Numbered from the stretch's first letter, positions 1-7,692 are shown. The stretch: 9,905 nt of DNA from Anaerolineae bacterium (GCA_023382535.1 JAHDWA010000157.1:1-9905); one strand, 5' to 3'. The notes: generated by a model not told the origin, from the letters alone. Translations and numbers: made by a program.

Positions 1-1325
1 CGCAATGGTACTACGCCTTCAGCTACGAGGCCGGGCGCTTCGGCGCGGGCCGCTTTGGCATTGTCGGGCGCGGCCATGCCGGCATCCAGTGGGACTCGCT
101 CTTTTACCAGGACCAGGCCGGCCACGTCAGCGGGCGCGAAAAGGTCCCCCAGTACGACAACTATGTGGATTTTTGGGATGTCAACGTCAGCGATGGGGTC
201 AAGGATAAATCGCTCGAAGAAGCGGTGGCCCGCCACGCCTGGCAGGGCTTCACCCCGACGACCTACAATTCGACCGTGAACGACGCCGGCCCGGTCAACC
301 TGGCCAGCGGGGCGATCAAAGCCTACTCGCCGGCCGTGGAAAACCTGACCCTTGATTTCAAGGTCAAGCTGACCGCCGCGGGCAACGAAGCCGGGGTGAT
401 CGTGCGCGCGGTCAACACCGGGCTGACCAATGGGGCGCACTTTCGGGTGGGCATCGTCGCCGGCGGGGCGCTGCCCGGTGCGGGCGGCCAGGTCACGACC
501 TACGGCGTGTTCCGCTACTTCACCGGGGGCGGCGAGGACCCCAAGTATGTCCAGTATTGCCCCTTCCCGCTGACCGTGCCGCACAATGTCCCGGTCCCGA
601 TCCGGATCACCAGCCGCGGCAACATCTACTCGATCTGGATCGCCGGCAACTACGCCGGGCATTTCCTGGAGGACCTGGCCGGCGGGCCTTACTTTGGCCT
701 GTATGCCAGCGGGACCAACATCGGCGGCATAACCGCCACCTTCACGGGTGTCCGTGTGCCGGAGCTGTACGAAATCCCTGAGATTTCATCCATTGATGTC
801 AATCAAACCGCCTTCGACGCGATCAAGAAACTCCTGGGCAAGCGCAGCATCAAGGGTGTGTTTCAGCCCACTGGCTCAGTCAGAGTCTCATATTTTGAGA
901 ATCACGACCTCGGCCCCACCTTTCAGGACACGCTCACCCAGTCAGCCGTCAGGCTCTCCGACCGCTTCGCCTCCATCGTCCGCGTGGACGGGGCTTATAC
1001 CTGGGCCACCTACGCCAGCGAGGCCCTGCTCAAATTCGGGCGGCGCTTTATGCAGGTCTCCCTGCCCGACATCTTTCACCGCGAGTTCGCTTTCAGGGAA
1101 GCGAAAAATATCTGCACCCGTATGGCTGAAGATCAGGTCCAATCTACTTTTGAAGGGCTGCCCGACTACCGGGTGCAGCCGGAGGACAAGATTGAAATCT
1201 TCGTTGACCAACAGAATATCGCCGGTCATTACCTGGTGGATGACGTGAGCCACACCTTCCAGATGGACCAGGATGACCCGCAAGCCTCCAGCACGATCTC
1301 GACGCGGAGATCCGTGGTGATTTAA
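1..1325 (+). CDS. Tail-hub/baseplate-like structural protein, 3' part (5' end outside window)
   Basis: The reading frame is open from base 3 to a TAA at 1323-1325, giving 440 visible residues, so the gene starts upstream of the window. A GTG at 165 is the first possible start codon in frame, but it is preceded by coherent protein sequence (QWYYAFSYEAGRFGAGRFGI...) and is not the true start. Residues 1-30 look like the end of one lectin-like beta-sandwich. About 87-256 form a second concanavalin-A-like domain (alternating strands such as LTLDFKVKL, then PYFGLYASGTNIGGITATF). About 260-440 resemble the C-terminal part of phage tail-hub or tail-associated proteins, ending in strands with VQPEDKIEIFVDQQNIAGHYLVDDVSH. 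A virion role in the tail tip is inferred from that resemblance and from the fibre gene downstream. No catalytic motif is visible. A secreted carbohydrate-binding protein is a weaker alternative. Confidence 0.75.
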   Translation, partial: QWYYAFSYEAGRFGAGRFGIVGRGHAGIQWDSLFYQDQAGHVSGREKVPQYDNYVDFWDVNVSDGVKDKSLEEAVARHAWQGFTPTTYNSTVNDAGPVNLASGAIKAYSPAVENLTLDFKVKLTAAGNEAGVIVRAVNTGLTNGAHFRVGIVAGGALPGAGGQVTTYGVFRYFTGGGEDPKYVQYCPFPLTVPHNVPVPIRITSRGNIYSIWIAGNYAGHFLEDLAGGPYFGLYASGTNIGGITATFTGVRVPELYEIPEISSIDVNQTAFDAIKKLLGKRSIKGVFQPTGSVRVSYFENHDLGPTFQDTLTQSAVRLSDRFASIVRVDGAYTWATYASEALLKFGRRFMQVSLPDIFHREFAFREAKNICTRMAEDQVQSTFEGLPDYRVQPEDKIEIFVDQQNIAGHYLVDDVSHTFQMDQDDPQASSTISTRRSVVI

Positions 1326-1326
1326 A

Positions 1327-1344
1327 TTTCCCCAATTGGGGAAA
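1327..1344. repeat. 18-bp perfect palindrome, copy 1
   Basis: TTTCCCCAATTGGGGAAA is a perfect palindrome starting one base after the TAA of the tail-hub gene. With two further bases (GC) it matches the copy at 9780-9799 over 20 bases. It could form a hairpin in RNA, but no U-run follows, so it is not a convincing terminator. It is more likely a dispersed repeat. Confidence 0.85.
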
Positions 1345-1474
1345 GCCTTGCGAATCCCCCTGGCCCTTGGCCCACCCCTTGGGGGTGTGGGGGGAAAAAC
1401 ACCCCCAGCCCTGACGACTAAATATGTGGACTTTCAACCCTAAACCTACCATACTCAAAGGAGCAAAACCCAAA
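1345..1474. other. Gap between tail-hub and fibre genes with G/C-run hairpin
   Basis: The stretch holds a pyrimidine-rich run and then a hairpin: GGGGGTGT (1381-1388) pairs with ACACCCCC (1399-1406) around a 10-base loop. A competing stem, CACCCC/GGGGTG, lies at about 1373-1387. No U-tract follows, so termination is doubtful. AAAGGAG at 1457-1463 serves as the ribosome-binding site of the fibre gene. No convincing promoter was seen. Confidence 0.5.
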
Positions 1475-4400
1475 ATGTTACGGCTTATTTCATCGTTTCT
1501 ATTAGTCGTCGTCTTATTTACTCAGCTCAACCTTGCGGCGCTGTATCCCGGCCAGGCCGAGGCCTCGCTGTGCGGAGGAGCTGAACCAGTCTATCTACCA
1601 GTTATCAGTCACGCTATGTCCGAACCAAACCTCACCGAACGCCTGGAAAGCATTATCCGCAAAGACGCGGCCTTCCCTTATGACGGTCTGATCACCCAGG
1701 TCTTTGCGACCACGGTCAACGTCATGCCGGTCGGCTCACGCACGGTCCTGCGCGACGTCGCCCTGCCGGCGCACATCAGCTCCGATACCATCCAAATCGG
1801 CTACGCGGTCCGGCTGGACCAGACGGCGGCCAAGCCGACCGTCCTGGCGATTTTCGAGCAGTTCGCCGATCCAGAGATGTTCAATTACGCCGGGCTGGGG
1901 GTCAAGGTCCCGGCCAATCCCTCCGTTACGGTCAGGGCGACCAAAACCGGCTGGCTGGTGAGCTGGGGTGCGATCAGCGGGGCGACCAAATACATCCTCT
2001 ACAAGAACGACACCCCTGACGGAAATTCGCCGGAGGAAGTCATCCAGCTCGGCGGCTCGACCCTGAGCTACACCGTGGGCTTTGAGGACCCCTTTACTTA
2101 CTATGCCGTCAAGGCTTGCAGCGGCTACCTGGAGAGCGATGTCTCGCTGTGGATGACCGACATGACCCCACCGGCCGCGCCGGCCTGGAAGGCCCACGCC
2201 TATCAAACGGGGGGCCACTATCTGGAGTGGACTCATGGGACTCCGGCCGATGTCAAGGAGTTCATTATCTACGGCAACACCTCGGCCAGCGACGTGGGCG
2301 CCGTCGAGATCACGCGCACGGCCAATCTCAACACGGTCGTGGCCTACGTGGATGGGCAGGACTACTTTGGGGTGCAGGCGGTGGATTGGAGCGGGGTCAA
2401 TAAATCGGCCCTTGTCTGGTCGGTGAAGTACGACCCGACACCGGCCAGCGCCCCCACCCTGACCGCGACCATCGCCGAGTTTGGCGGCTTTACGATGAGC
2501 TGGACGGCGGTGAGCCTGGCCGCGACCTACGAAGTTGAAAGCGCCATCGACAGCAACGGAACGGGCGCTACCTCTGTTTGGACCGGAGCGACTTTAACCA
2601 CGCCGGTGATTAAAGTGAGCGGGATTAGCTGGTTCAGGGTGCGCGCTATCGGCCACGATGGCAGCGTTGGGCCGTGGTCAGCCTGGACGACCGATACCAA
2701 CCCGCCCCCTCAGCCGCAGATGCTCGTTGTTGATGGCCAGGGCCAGGTTGCCCTGACGCTGACCGCTTCGGACCCATCGGCCAAATCCATCGGTTTTTCT
2801 CACTATAAGGTTGAAATGGCTGACAATGGCGCGGGGCTAAACGCGACGATTCTGGACGCTCACGCCCTGGCTTCGGCCTTCCCGCTGGTTCTCTCCCAAG
2901 CTGAGGGTGTGTCTAAATACTTCCGGCTCACGCCTTACGACTGGGCCGGGAACGCCGGCACGCCCACCGGCTGGGTTTTGGGCGTTTCGCGCAGCGCCAG
3001 CGAAAGCCCGACCTATCAGGATAAGTTCGACGGCTACGGCGGCCTGGTTTCCAGCCCCCTGGAAAGCCTGTCCTGGCTGCGGGTGACTGAGTTTAGCTAT
3101 CTGGAAAGCTGGGCAGCAGAACTCTACACCAGCTATGACTCGACCAACGTGGTGGATGGTCATGGGGGGATGCGGATCGCGCCAGGCGGCGGCATTACCG
3201 GCTGGATTGGCAAAGCGGTTTCACTGGACTTTAGCCAGGAAGGGCGCTTTAGCGATGATGACTATGTAGCCATCGCCCTGTTTGTCAGCGGCAACCCGGC
3301 CAACCTGAATACCGTTGAAATTGACTTTGCCTCCGATTCCGGCTTCCAACACAGCTATGGCAAAAATATGGCGAGCGGGCTGGCCCCCGGCTGGAACTTT
3401 GTCAAAGTCAAAAAGAGCGAGTTTGGCGTGCTGGGGTCGCCGGACTGGTCCAGTATCGTGCGTATTCGGGCGCTGGTGACTTTGCAAAGCTCCGACGCCA
3501 CCTACGTCACCTTTGACGACTGGCGCGTGGTCAAGGCCGACCCTGATGACCCGACGACCTACAACGACACCGGCAGCGCCTGGGATTACGCCGCCTCGAC
3601 CGGGACGGATAAGGGCGAGTGGCACATCTATGAGGGCCAGCGCGACAGCGAACCCGGCAAGCCCTTTAGCTACGGCCAGATCAAGCATGTCGCTTCCCCG
3701 ACCAAGTGGTACGCCAGCTATAAGCCAACCTTGAACATCGTCACCGGCACGATTCAGACCGGGGTGTTCCACCGGGAAAATGGCAAGTCGGGCCTGGCTT
3801 TCTTCGTCAAAGACACCGCGCCCGACCAATGGACGATGTACGCGATTGAGGCCGATAATGTCGGTGACACCGTGAAACTGGTCAAGTGGGTCAACGGAAC
3901 GCGCACCGAACTGGGCAGCGCCAGCTTTGCCTTTATCTCAGCCGCAGGCGGCGGCTATGGCCAAACCGTCTGGATCGGCGCGGATTTCTCGCAGTACGAT
4001 AGCGATAGCGGCCGGATCAAGGTCTACGCCTCGATCAACGAGGGCAATCTCATCCAGGCCGGCAATCTCAAAATCTCGCTGCAAGACACCGAGGTAGGCA
4101 GCGGGGGAACGGTGGCCTTGCTGTCTAATCAATTGAACGTGCGCTTTGTCAATCTCACGGCCGGCTCACCGGCTCACGCCGATGTCGCCGATGTGGCCAA
4201 GGCGCTGGATGGGCCGATCATTATTGGAGAACAAAAGCGCCTGGTCTACGATGCAAGCACCAATCGTTGGGCCTGGACGGATGACGGGGGGACCACTTTG
4301 GTCCCCCTCAACGCCGCTAATGCCGAATACGCCAACGAAGCCGCTGGCGCGGCTTACGCCTACGACGCCGGTGACGCCTCCAATCTAGGGGGCATTGCCG

Positions 4401-5044
4401 CCGCCAATTACCTGCAACGGGTTTCAGCCGCCCGGCCCGGCGTGACTCGCCTCTATCGCCGCGACAACGACTCCAACTACAGCGTCCAAGTCCATTATGA
4501 CGGCTCGCGCTGGTGGCTCAGGGGCTACGGCGCGGCTGATGCTTTCCATGCCGAGTGCCGGGTGGCTTACGCCGACCAGGCTGGCAACGCCGGCACACTG
4601 GACAATCTCGACTCGACCCAGCTCAAAGCCACCGGCTCGGTCATGTACCGCAGCAACAACCTGGCCCTGAACGCGGGCGCGTGGACGGCCATCACCTGGA
4701 CCAACTACCTCTACAACACCGGGAGCTACTGGAATGGCGGCACTCGTCTAACCGCCGCCCGCACCGGCTGGCACACGATTTGGCTGCAATGTAACATAGA
4801 CTCCAATGGCGGCAGCGCCACCTCGATATCCGCTCGACTCTTGCGGAATGGCGGCAGTATCGAGGCCCAGCACAACGAACGGTTCAATACCTCAGCCGTA
4901 AACGCCTTCATCACCCTCTCTATAACCACCTATATGACCGCAGGCGACTATTTTGAAGGGTACGCCATGATCTCCGGCGTCAACGGCATCCTCAATTGCA
5001 CCACCGCCTACGCCATGATGGGCTTAATTTCCCTGGAGGCTTAA
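1475..5044 (+). CDS. Modular tail fibre / receptor-binding protein with N-terminal signal-like segment
   Basis: This 1189-residue protein probably binds the host surface. The ATG at 1475 is chosen because AAAGGAG lies 11 bases upstream; the in-frame ATG at 1424 has no such site. Residues 1-30 look like a Sec signal peptide (MLRLISSFLLVVVLFTQLN, then AEA). Residues 68-130 resemble an OB-fold as in tail-spike hubs. Four fibronectin-III-like modules follow at about 148-225, 232-318, 323-409 and 409-508 (SWGAISGATKYILYK; FTMSWTAVSLAATYEVE). Next come a galactose-binding-like jelly roll at about 512-690, a concanavalin-A-like lectin domain at about 690-898, short fibre repeats at 899-1054 (VAYADQAGNAGTLDNLDS) and a C1q-like head at 1055-1189. 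Fibre repeats plus a C-terminal head are typical of phage fibres; a signal peptide is not. A host-type secreted adhesin is the main alternative. All domain calls are by eye. Confidence 0.8.
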   Translation: MLRLISSFLLVVVLFTQLNLAALYPGQAEASLCGGAEPVYLPVISHAMSEPNLTERLESIIRKDAAFPYDGLITQVFATTVNVMPVGSRTVLRDVALPAHISSDTIQIGYAVRLDQTAAKPTVLAIFEQFADPEMFNYAGLGVKVPANPSVTVRATKTGWLVSWGAISGATKYILYKNDTPDGNSPEEVIQLGGSTLSYTVGFEDPFTYYAVKACSGYLESDVSLWMTDMTPPAAPAWKAHAYQTGGHYLEWTHGTPADVKEFIIYGNTSASDVGAVEITRTANLNTVVAYVDGQDYFGVQAVDWSGVNKSALVWSVKYDPTPASAPTLTATIAEFGGFTMSWTAVSLAATYEVESAIDSNGTGATSVWTGATLTTPVIKVSGISWFRVRAIGHDGSVGPWSAWTTDTNPPPQPQMLVVDGQGQVALTLTASDPSAKSIGFSHYKVEMADNGAGLNATILDAHALASAFPLVLSQAEGVSKYFRLTPYDWAGNAGTPTGWVLGVSRSASESPTYQDKFDGYGGLVSSPLESLSWLRVTEFSYLESWAAELYTSYDSTNVVDGHGGMRIAPGGGITGWIGKAVSLDFSQEGRFSDDDYVAIALFVSGNPANLNTVEIDFASDSGFQHSYGKNMASGLAPGWNFVKVKKSEFGVLGSPDWSSIVRIRALVTLQSSDATYVTFDDWRVVKADPDDPTTYNDTGSAWDYAASTGTDKGEWHIYEGQRDSEPGKPFSYGQIKHVASPTKWYASYKPTLNIVTGTIQTGVFHRENGKSGLAFFVKDTAPDQWTMYAIEADNVGDTVKLVKWVNGTRTELGSASFAFISAAGGGYGQTVWIGADFSQYDSDSGRIKVYASINEGNLIQAGNLKISLQDTEVGSGGTVALLSNQLNVRFVNLTAGSPAHADVADVAKALDGPIIIGEQKRLVYDASTNRWAWTDDGGTTLVPLNAANAEYANEAAGAAYAYDAGDASNLGGIAAANYLQRVSAARPGVTRLYRRDNDSNYSVQVHYDGSRWWLRGYGAADAFHAECRVAYADQAGNAGTLDNLDSTQLKATGSVMYRSNNLALNAGAWTAITWTNYLYNTGSYWNGGTRLTAARTGWHTIWLQCNIDSNGGSATSISARLLRNGGSIEAQHNERFNTSAVNAFITLSITTYMTAGDYFEGYAMISGVNGILNCTTAYAMMGLISLEA
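5035..5039 (+). promoter_or_regulatory. Shine-Dalgarno site inside the end of the fibre gene
   Basis: GGAGG, five bases before the ATG at 5045, overlaps the last codons of the fibre gene. The stop and next start abut as TAAATG. This arrangement points to translational coupling of the fibre with the downstream gene. Confidence 0.75.
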
Positions 5045-5743
5045 ATGACCGACTACTATACTATCATCAAAACCAAATATCCTAACGCCAGAGGCTCGAT
5101 GGAGGAGGGCTGCAATTTCGAGCTGATGAGCATCCCTAACGAGGCCGGCGAGTACCACACCTTTATCTCCCTTTGGCTCTTGCCCGATCCGCAGCCGACG
5201 ATGGAAGAACTGGACGAATATGCTGCTTCGCCGGAGTTCCTGGCCGCCTGGGGCGCGAGGCTCAAGGCCGAAGCCGAAGCGCAAACCAACGCCTGGGCTA
5301 ACGCCAAGGTGATCGAGTTTAAAATCCTGATTGACGAGCTTTTCTACGTGGCGATGATTGCGAATATTGGCTTTTTGTCTCAGAAGTGGGTGCGCTACGG
5401 CCGGCCCACGGAGCTGGACCCGCTTGAATTTGTCTGCATCCACTCCGAGAGCCAGGCTTACCGCGACAGCCATGTGGGATTGAATGATGCCGAATCGCAG
5501 ATGACGGCCTATCAACTGGCCGGGGTGCAGGAAGCCAAGTGGCAGGACATGCAAAACGGCTTTGCCGGCATCGTCTACGCCCGCCGCCTGGCCCTGGAGC
5601 AGATCAAGCTGGCGCCCATTACCGAGGGCCTGGAGTCGCTGCTGTCCGACATCGTGGCCGGTCTGGACCTGACACTCGGACAGACCATGCAAAACCTCGC
5701 GGCTCAGCAGGCCCAGTTGCTCGCGGCCAGAGAAGAAGTATAA
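5045..5743 (+). CDS. Unknown protein behind the fibre gene; possible fibre-assembly factor
   Basis: The family is not recognised. The 232-residue product has a short beta-rich start (about 1-48, with FELMSIPNEAGEYHTFISLW) and is then mostly predicted helical. There is an acidic, alanine-rich helix at about 53-92 and a long helical C-terminus at about 150-232 rich in Q, L and A. There is no signal peptide and no clear membrane segment; the hydrophobic patch FYVAMIANIGFL near 100-111 is too short. The start is secure: GGAGG lies five bases upstream and the ATG directly follows the fibre stop. In many phages the gene after the fibre encodes a chaperone or assembly protein, so that role is inferred from position alone. 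A minor structural protein is an equal possibility. It is the last gene of the plus-strand block. Confidence 0.7.
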   Translation: MTDYYTIIKTKYPNARGSMEEGCNFELMSIPNEAGEYHTFISLWLLPDPQPTMEELDEYAASPEFLAAWGARLKAEAEAQTNAWANAKVIEFKILIDELFYVAMIANIGFLSQKWVRYGRPTELDPLEFVCIHSESQAYRDSHVGLNDAESQMTAYQLAGVQEAKWQDMQNGFAGIVYARRLALEQIKLAPITEGLESLLSDIVAGLDLTLGQTMQNLAAQQAQLLAAREEV

Positions 5744-5789
5744 TTCCGCGCTCTGGGGCAAATTTATTGTCTGAGGCTTGACCTCGATA

Positions 5790-5830
5790 AAAACAGGCCC
5801 ACGTGATCACGCGATCCGCGGGCCTGTTTT
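5790..5830. terminator. Bidirectional intrinsic terminator between convergent gene blocks
   Basis: AAAACAGGCCC (5790-5800) and GGGCCTGTTTT (5820-5830) form a perfect 11-bp stem around a 19-base loop. Read rightward the stem ends in TTTT; read leftward it ends in TTTTT. It can therefore serve the plus-strand tail genes and the minus-strand operon. The TAA of the 414-residue minus-strand gene (5829-5831) overlaps the outer stem. The loop contains a further self-complementary CGTGATCACG. Confidence 0.85.
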
Positions 5831-7073
5831 AAAACAGCGGCTCCTCCCAATTCTCATCACCGCGCATGACTCTCTGAACATCGTTATAGCTCAACATGCG
5901 GTCTGGCGCAGGTTCAGGTGGGACCGGCTCAAACACGCGTTTGACTTCGGCCTCGACCATCCCCGGATGGATGCCAGGCGTGTAAAACAGGTGGGGGATG
6001 TCGCCGGTCAGGTTCTGGATGTTATAGCGGCCGGCGTAGGCATAATCAGTCGGGAGAATCTCTATCTCGTCGCTCACTTTGAACACGTGGGAGCTTTTGT
6101 AGTGGAACCGGCGCACCAGGCCGTTGCGTTGGATCTCCAGATGGTAGCCGCCTTCACTGTTAGCCAGGCAATCCACCTTGTCTTTGTCCACGTACTCGTC
6201 ATAGCCTTCCTCCGGATCGGGGGCCACGTAAAGGGCATAATGCAGCTCGTAATACTTGAACGGCTGGTTATAGCTCTCTTGCAGCGCCGGGTAGCGCTCG
6301 CGGTTGATGGCTCGAATCCGCTCCCGCTCGGCGACAAAGGCCGCCCAGGCGGTTTTGAACTCGTCCAGTTTGGCCTGGTAGAGCTGCGCCTGCTGGTACT
6401 CGGCTTCTTTCCGCTCCTGCTGCTGCACCTGGAGGCGCTGGTAAACCTCAAAGGAGCTTTGCCACTTGACCCGCAGCGCCTGAGCCTCCCGCGCCGGGTC
6501 CAGCTCGACGATCTCGGCGATCAGCGTCTCGGCTGCCTCGACGGTGGCCGGGAACTCATTCCAGTGAGGGTTATCCAGCCGGCTGGACAGGTTGCCGGCT
6601 TTGCTCTGGCGCTCCTTGCGCTGTTTTTCCAGGCGTTCGGCCTCGGCTTTTTCCCACTGGGATTTACGCTTGAGCAAGAATCTTCCGAACCCAACCTCAT
6701 CCTTGACTTGAACCATCTCGTTTTGGTAGGGGCTGCTGCCGCCGCCGATCTTGTTATTTTGAAAGTACGCCTGGAAACTGTCAGGGCCGTGCGGCTGGAC
6801 GACCAGGTAGAAGGGCAGGAAGCCGGCCAGGCGCAGCGGGTATTCCACCGAGCTGACCGCCTTGCCCTCGTTTTGCAGATGGGCCGTGCCTTCGCCGATT
6901 TCGACGCCGGAGGCTTTCAACTTCTCCAGGTAAGGCTGGGCCGCTTTTTCCAAGCCCTTGATGACCTCATTGACCATCGCCTTGCGCTGGGTTTCAGCCT
7001 GGGCATTGGCCTCCTCGGCCAGCCGGATCATATCGGCGATAAAGTTAGTATTTCCGGTCCCGTTGCTGCTCAT
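5829..7073 (-). CDS. Unknown 414-residue protein with central coiled coil
   Basis: The family is not recognised. The product is hydrophilic and probably cytoplasmic. Residues 10-56 are helical; 60-130 form a mixed region (YPLRLAGFLPFYLVVQPHG); 135-265 are strongly charged and helical (EKAEAERLEKQRKERQ; QVQQQERKEAEYQQAQ), consistent with a coiled coil. Residues 270-380 look beta-rich and aromatic (FKYYELHYALYVAPDPEEGYDEYVDKD), and a proline-rich tail follows. The start has AAAGGA about nine bases upstream, and only GCC separates it from the previous stop. The gene ends inside the terminator stem, so it is the last of the operon. The opposite strand carries a 545-codon open frame over it, judged a shadow. 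The shape suggests a scaffold or filament, but no function can be named. Confidence 0.75.
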   Translation of the reverse strand: MSSNGTGNTNFIADMIRLAEEANAQAETQRKAMVNEVIKGLEKAAQPYLEKLKASGVEIGEGTAHLQNEGKAVSSVEYPLRLAGFLPFYLVVQPHGPDSFQAYFQNNKIGGGSSPYQNEMVQVKDEVGFGRFLLKRKSQWEKAEAERLEKQRKERQSKAGNLSSRLDNPHWNEFPATVEAAETLIAEIVELDPAREAQALRVKWQSSFEVYQRLQVQQQERKEAEYQQAQLYQAKLDEFKTAWAAFVAERERIRAINRERYPALQESYNQPFKYYELHYALYVAPDPEEGYDEYVDKDKVDCLANSEGGYHLEIQRNGLVRRFHYKSSHVFKVSDEIEILPTDYAYAGRYNIQNLTGDIPHLFYTPGIHPGMVEAEVKRVFEPVPPEPAPDRMLSYNDVQRVMRGDENWEEPLF

Positions 7074-7076
7074 GGC

Positions 7077-7604
7077 TTAGTTTCCTTTCGTGGCGACCCA
7101 GTTGATATAAGTCGTCGGCTTGATACTCCAGCTTTCGGTGGTGTAGGTGGCATAAAAACGCTCAATGGCTTCGTCCACATCAGCCGGAACTTCGCCGAGA
7201 TGCTTCGGCCAGTAATGAACGATATGTATTTTATAAAGCCACTGTTTGGCCGTAAGTTCATCCTCGCAGATGTACTCCGAGGTGCTTTTGTGATGGTCGG
7301 TGTAGCGCAGGATGACCGTCTCCGGCATGTCTATCTCGACCGGCGCGTGGGGGATCGCCCAGGCATTGAGATTGCCCTGGAGCGTGTTCAGGATGCCCTG
7401 GCAATCGGCCAGTGACGCCGGCCCGAACAGGACCGTGTTGTTGTAGCCGGTCGGCAGAAGGCGAGTGAGGGGTTGGGTCTGCTCCACCGGGCTTTGGGCG
7501 ACGACGGCAAAGGTCTTATCCTCGGCCTTGGCCGGCAGGATGACCACGCGCCGGCCAGTGTCCAGGTTGATCAAGGTGTTGCGTTCGGTGTTAAGCACCC
7601 ACAT
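7077..7604 (-). CDS. Unknown 175-residue protein (starts MWVLNTERNTLINLDTG)
   Basis: The open frame reaches back to 7646, but the start at 7604 is preferred: GAAAGGAG lies eight bases upstream, and the extra upstream residues would be encoded by the intergenic repeat. The N-terminal third looks like a small beta-rich fold (WVLNTERNTLINLDTGRRVV, then FAVVAQ). Residues about 64-84 are probably helical (ASLADCQGILNTLQGNLNAW). The rest is aromatic-rich (QWLYKIHIVHYWPKH, YTTESWSIKPTTYINWV). Similar short proteins opening with a W-x-L-N...NLD pattern occur in phages and mobile elements, as far as I recall, without known function. There is no signal peptide, metal site or catalytic motif. The next gene starts three bases after the stop, which implies co-translation with the coiled-coil protein. 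Confidence 0.7.
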   Translation of the reverse strand: MWVLNTERNTLINLDTGRRVVILPAKAEDKTFAVVAQSPVEQTQPLTRLLPTGYNNTVLFGPASLADCQGILNTLQGNLNAWAIPHAPVEIDMPETVILRYTDHHKSTSEYICEDELTAKQWLYKIHIVHYWPKHLGEVPADVDEAIERFYATYTTESWSIKPTTYINWVATKGN

Positions 7605-7624
7605 AAAAAATACTCCTTTCTCTG

Positions 7625-7688
7625 ATTCCCCAACGAAGTCCCCCAAGGGGAGGCGAAGCGCTCTGGCCCGTAGAGGCCATTGGGGAAT
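7625..7688. repeat. Split CCCCAA/TTGGGG palindrome in the 7605-7692 gap
   Basis: ATTCCCCAA (7625-7633) and TTGGGGAAT (7680-7688) are perfect inverted repeats. They match the two halves of the 18-bp palindrome found at 1327 and 9780, but are separated by 46 bases. The insert has its own small stems (TGGCC/GGCCA at 7664-7679; CCCC/GGGG at 7641-7650). The element lies between two minus-strand genes and ends just before the ribosome-binding site of the 175-residue gene. No U-run follows. Confidence 0.7.
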
Positions 7689-7692
7689 TTAA

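Noticed and set aside
1338..1394. Possible G-quadruplex from several G-runs
   Set aside because: Only three G-runs of four or more are present and the first is about 40 bases away, so the four-run pattern with short loops is not met.
1554..1577. Lipoprotein cleavage site near the first cysteine of the fibre (EASLCGG)
   Set aside because: The residues before the cysteine (A-S-L) do not fit a lipobox, and the cysteine lies well beyond the hydrophobic core. An ordinary signal peptidase site fits better.
4639..5041. Possible diversity-generating retroelement variable region at the fibre C-terminus (many AAC and TAC codons)
   Set aside because: No template repeat or reverse transcriptase is seen in the window, and the segment looks like a C1q-type head rather than a C-type lectin fold.
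5024..5761. A 245-codon minus-strand frame opposite the gene behind the fibre
   Set aside because: It is in register antisense to a gene with a strong Shine-Dalgarno site and coupled start. It would also have to read toward the end of the fibre gene.
5778..7415. A 545-codon open frame on the plus strand across two minus-strand genes
   Set aside because: Its codons sit in exact register with the minus-strand codons, where antisense stops need TTA, CTA or TCA codons that are rare in GC-rich genes. The start is a TTG beside the terminator with no proper ribosome-binding site. The product is low-quality L/V/R-rich sequence, while the minus-strand genes have good start signals and spacing.
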